Source of the DNA: Bryobacteraceae bacterium
GTDB lineage: Bacteria > Acidobacteriota > Terriglobia > Bryobacterales > Bryobacteraceae
NCBI GenBank assembly: GCA_023384675.1
Contig: JAHDVK010000011.1
Location: 124,001 to 188,000, forward strand
Direction of reading: 5' to 3'
DNA length: 64,000 nucleotides
Translations under genes and position numbers: made by a program
Notes under the pieces: model-generated
Seen by the model: only the letters and a program-made list of their open reading frames with translations
Database searches by the model: none
Told to the model about the DNA's origin: nothing
Part shown: one piece after another, positions 62,028 to 64,000 of the stretch
How positions within the stretch are numbered: the first letter of the stretch is position 1
Layout of the letters: every line of letters starts with the position of its first letter

Positions 62028-62579
62028 GTGGCGGTGATCACGGTGGTCCGGTTCGGCAGGTTCGAGGCGCGGATTCAATCCGAAGTCGCGGACTTTCTGG
62101 CCCGCTCGCTCGATTGCGAGATCGAGTGCGGCGGGTTGCTGCCGGAGCCGGAGGGCGCGCTGGACGAAAGGCGCGGGCAATGGATGTCCGTGGAGTTCTT
62201 GAAAGCTTTGCTGGCGGCGGCTCCGCGCCGCGGGCGCATTCTGGGATTGACCGGTTGCGATTTGTATATCCCGATGCTGAGTTTCCTATTTGGCCAGGCA
62301 CAGTTGGACGGCGCGGCGGCGGTAGTTTCGGTGGCGCGGCTGCGGCAGGAGTTCTACGGGTTGCCAGGTGACGAGGGGATTCTGATAACGCGCCTCCGCA
62401 AGGAAGCGCTGCACGAGCTGGGGCACACTCTCGGCCTGGTGCACTGTCCGGACCGCTCCTGCGCGATGAGCCTGTCCACAAACCTGCCGCAAGTGGACAT
62501 CAAGCGCGACGAGTATTGCGAAAATTGCCTGCAGGCGGCGCGTGCGCGCCTGGCGGCGTTGAATGGGGAGTCGAAATGA
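62028..62579 (+). CDS. amzA: Archaemetzincin-type zinc metalloprotease
   Basis: A 183-residue protein with the archaemetzincin consensus H-E-L-G-H-T-L-G-L-V-H-C at 129-140. The extra cysteines (C140, C145, and C164/C167 in C-E-N-C) typically bind a second, structural zinc; Met147 is the Met-turn candidate. No signal peptide is present, so it is cytoplasmic. The start is a GTG 6 nt after the kinase stop, and the stop overlaps the response regulator start as ATGA. Bacterial archaemetzincins are rare and their substrates are unknown. Placement inside a two-component operon suggests regulated proteolysis, but that is inference. Confidence 0.93.
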   Translation: MAVITVVRFGRFEARIQSEVADFLARSLDCEIECGGLLPEPEGALDERRGQWMSVEFLKALLAAAPRRGRILGLTGCDLYIPMLSFLFGQAQLDGAAAVVSVARLRQEFYGLPGDEGILITRLRKEALHELGHTLGLVHCPDRSCAMSLSTNLPQVDIKRDEYCENCLQAARARLAALNGESK

Positions 62580-63931
62580 AGGAACGCTGGCAGATTCTGG
62601 TGATCGACGACGAAGAGGTGATGCGCGAATCGCTCGCCGCATGGCTGCGCGAGGACGGCTATACCGTGGATACGGCCGCATCCGGTCTCGACGGCGTGTC
62701 GCACGCCCGGCAGAAGGAATACGCGATCTACTTTATCGACCTCAAAATGCCCGGCGGCATGGACGGCATCGAGACGATGATGGAGATCCGCCGTCTGCAG
62801 CCGGATGCGTCGGTGATCATCATCACCGCTTACGCCACGGTGGACACGGCAATCACGGCGATGAAAGAAGGTGCGCAGGAATACATCGTCAAGCCCTGCA
62901 ACCCCGAAGAGATCTCGATGCTGGTGGAGCGGATCATCAAGATCAAGAACCTCCAGCGCGAGAATCAACTGCTGCGCAAGCGCCTCACCGGACAATACGA
63001 ATTCCGCGACATCGTGACGAAGAACCCGAAGATGCTGGCGATGCTGGAACTGGTGCGCGACGTGGCCAGCATGCGTTCCACGGTATTGATCCGCGGCGAA
63101 AGCGGCACAGGGAAGGAGTTAGTGGCGCGGGCGGTGCACTTTTCGGGCGACCGCGCGGAAAAGGCCTTCGTCGCCGTTTCGTGCGCTTCGCTGGCTGAAA
63201 CCCTGCTCGAAAGCGAGCTTTTTGGCTACGAAAAGGGCGCTTTTACCGGCGCAAACGCGCAAACGAAGGGTAAATTTGAGATCGCGGCCGGCGGCACGAT
63301 CTTCCTCGATGAGATCGGCGACATCTCGCCCAAACTCCAGGCCGATCTGCTGCGCGTGCTGCAGGAGAAGCGGTTTTACCGGCTGGGCGGGACGAACGAA
63401 GTGCAGGTGGATGTCCGCGTGATCGCGGCGACGAACAAGGATCTGGCCGAGGAGGTGCGCGAGGGCCGTTTCCGCGACGATCTCTACTACCGGCTGAACG
63501 TGATCGAAATTCAGATCCCGCCCCTGCGCGCGCGGCGTGAGGACATTCCGATGCTCGCGCGCCACCTGCTGGAGCGGCTGGCTTCGGAGTGCGGCAAGGA
63601 GTTGAGCGGGATCAACGAGGACGCGCTGAAGGTGCTGCTGGCCTACGATTGGCCGGGCAATGTGCGCGAATTGGAAAACGCGATCGAGCGCGCGGTGGTC
63701 ACCTGCCGCGGGCGGCAATTGACCGCGGACGATTTCTCGTTTCTCTCCCAGACCATGGAGGCCCGCGCGAACTTCTCAGTTCCGCCGATCACGCTGCAGG
63801 AACTGGAGAAACTCGCCGTGCAGGCAGCGCTGGAGCGCTCGTCGGGCAACGTCAAGGAGGCGGCGCAATCGCTCGGCATCGACCGCTCGACGATGTACGA
63901 GAAGATCAAGCGGTACGAGATTCCGCGTTAA
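62576..63931 (+). CDS. NtrC-family sigma-54-dependent response regulator
   Basis: A 451-residue regulator: receiver (about 6-120) with phosphoacceptor D55; an AAA+ domain (about 145-380) with Walker A G-E-S-G-T-G-K-E at 174-181 and the sigma-54-contacting loop G-A-F-T-G-A at 221-226; and a Fis-type helix-turn-helix at the end (V-K-E-A-A-Q-S-L-G-I-D-R-S). All parts needed for sigma-54 activation are intact. The start is fixed by the ATGA overlap with the archaemetzincin. Target promoters are not identifiable in the window. Confidence 0.95.
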   Translation: MKERWQILVIDDEEVMRESLAAWLREDGYTVDTAASGLDGVSHARQKEYAIYFIDLKMPGGMDGIETMMEIRRLQPDASVIIITAYATVDTAITAMKEGAQEYIVKPCNPEEISMLVERIIKIKNLQRENQLLRKRLTGQYEFRDIVTKNPKMLAMLELVRDVASMRSTVLIRGESGTGKELVARAVHFSGDRAEKAFVAVSCASLAETLLESELFGYEKGAFTGANAQTKGKFEIAAGGTIFLDEIGDISPKLQADLLRVLQEKRFYRLGGTNEVQVDVRVIAATNKDLAEEVREGRFRDDLYYRLNVIEIQIPPLRARREDIPMLARHLLERLASECGKELSGINEDALKVLLAYDWPGNVRELENAIERAVVTCRGRQLTADDFSFLSQTMEARANFSVPPITLQELEKLAVQAALERSSGNVKEAAQSLGIDRSTMYEKIKRYEIPR

Positions 63932-63976
63932 CGCAAAACGGCCCGGCGCATCCTTGTGCGCCGGGCCGTTTTGCGT
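63931..63976. terminator. Perfect long-stem terminator ending the kinase/protease/regulator unit
   Basis: ACGCAAAACGGCCCGGCGCA (63931-63950) is perfectly complementary to 63957-63976, with a 6-nt loop (TCCTTG): a 20-bp stem with A-tract and T-tract built in. It starts on the last base of the regulator's stop codon. The A/T tracts on both sides make it suitable as a bidirectional Rho-independent terminator. Confidence 0.88.
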
Positions 63977-64000
63977 TTGGACTGGAAGTTACGGCGCCAG

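Overview
The window is GC-rich, densely packed bacterial chromosome, with many ATGA or GTGA start/stop overlaps and no rRNA, tRNA, CRISPR array or insertion sequence that I could find. The gene mix includes secreted polysaccharide-degrading enzymes, YD/RHS surface proteins, a lone hydroxysqualene dehydroxylase (HpnE), a fused anthranilate synthase, an archaemetzincin, a heme-c sensor kinase and a PduS/PduT pair. This suggests an Acidobacteriota soil or sediment heterotroph, perhaps of the Bryobacterales (Solibacter-like). That placement is inference from gene content only.

Layout. 1-5.8 kb: a 5'-truncated P-domain RHS/YD-repeat protein, then a secreted YD/FN3/beta-repeat protein. 5.9-7.3 kb: a DUF5615/DUF433 toxin-antitoxin-like pair and two small membrane or secreted proteins. 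7.4-10 kb (minus strand): MFS transporter, queC and queE as one overlapping cluster for 7-deazaguanine (queuosine precursor) synthesis. 10-15.6 kb: hybrid histidine kinase, GT-C-like membrane protein, then PduS-like flavin/Fe-S reductase and a PduT-like tandem microcompartment shell protein. 15.65-17.45 kb: a distinctly GC-poor two-gene island encoding an AAA ATPase and a TOPRIM-like (DUF4276/RloB-type) partner, probably horizontally acquired. 17.5-22.5 kb: class III aminotransferase, N-acyl-D-amino-acid deacylase, 3-hydroxyacyl-CoA dehydrogenase and Gfo/Idh/MocA oxidoreductase.

22.5-29.9 kb: DinB-like protein, GH16 glucanase, GNAT, secreted esterase, polyphosphate kinase and two coupled secreted unknowns. 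29.9-35.4 kb: oligogalacturonate-lyase-like beta-propeller, ribosomal proteins bL28 and bL33 (both zinc-free type) with a clear terminator, PQQ-like propeller, RNase H-like exonuclease and HDOD regulator. 35.5-41.1 kb: ABC exporter, secreted TPR protein, MFS transporter and RimI-like acetyltransferase. 41.2-45.1 kb: the tesA / ybbA-ybbP arrangement known from E. coli. 45.2-53.5 kb: YiiX-like papain-fold hydrolase, two methyltransferases, trpE-trpG fusion, hpnE preceded by a 43-residue membrane protein, RidA and PyrD.

53.5-60.3 kb (minus strand): Tat-exported alkaline phosphatase, alpha/beta hydrolase, a secreted unknown, and an overlapping pectate lyase / glycoside hydrolase pair. 60.4-63.9 kb: a compact three-gene unit of a heme-c-binding sensor histidine kinase, an archaemetzincin-type metalloprotease and an NtrC-type sigma-54 response regulator, closed by a perfect 20-bp-stem terminator. 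I consider this unit, the PduS/PduT pair and the ATPase/TOPRIM island the most interesting parts of the window.
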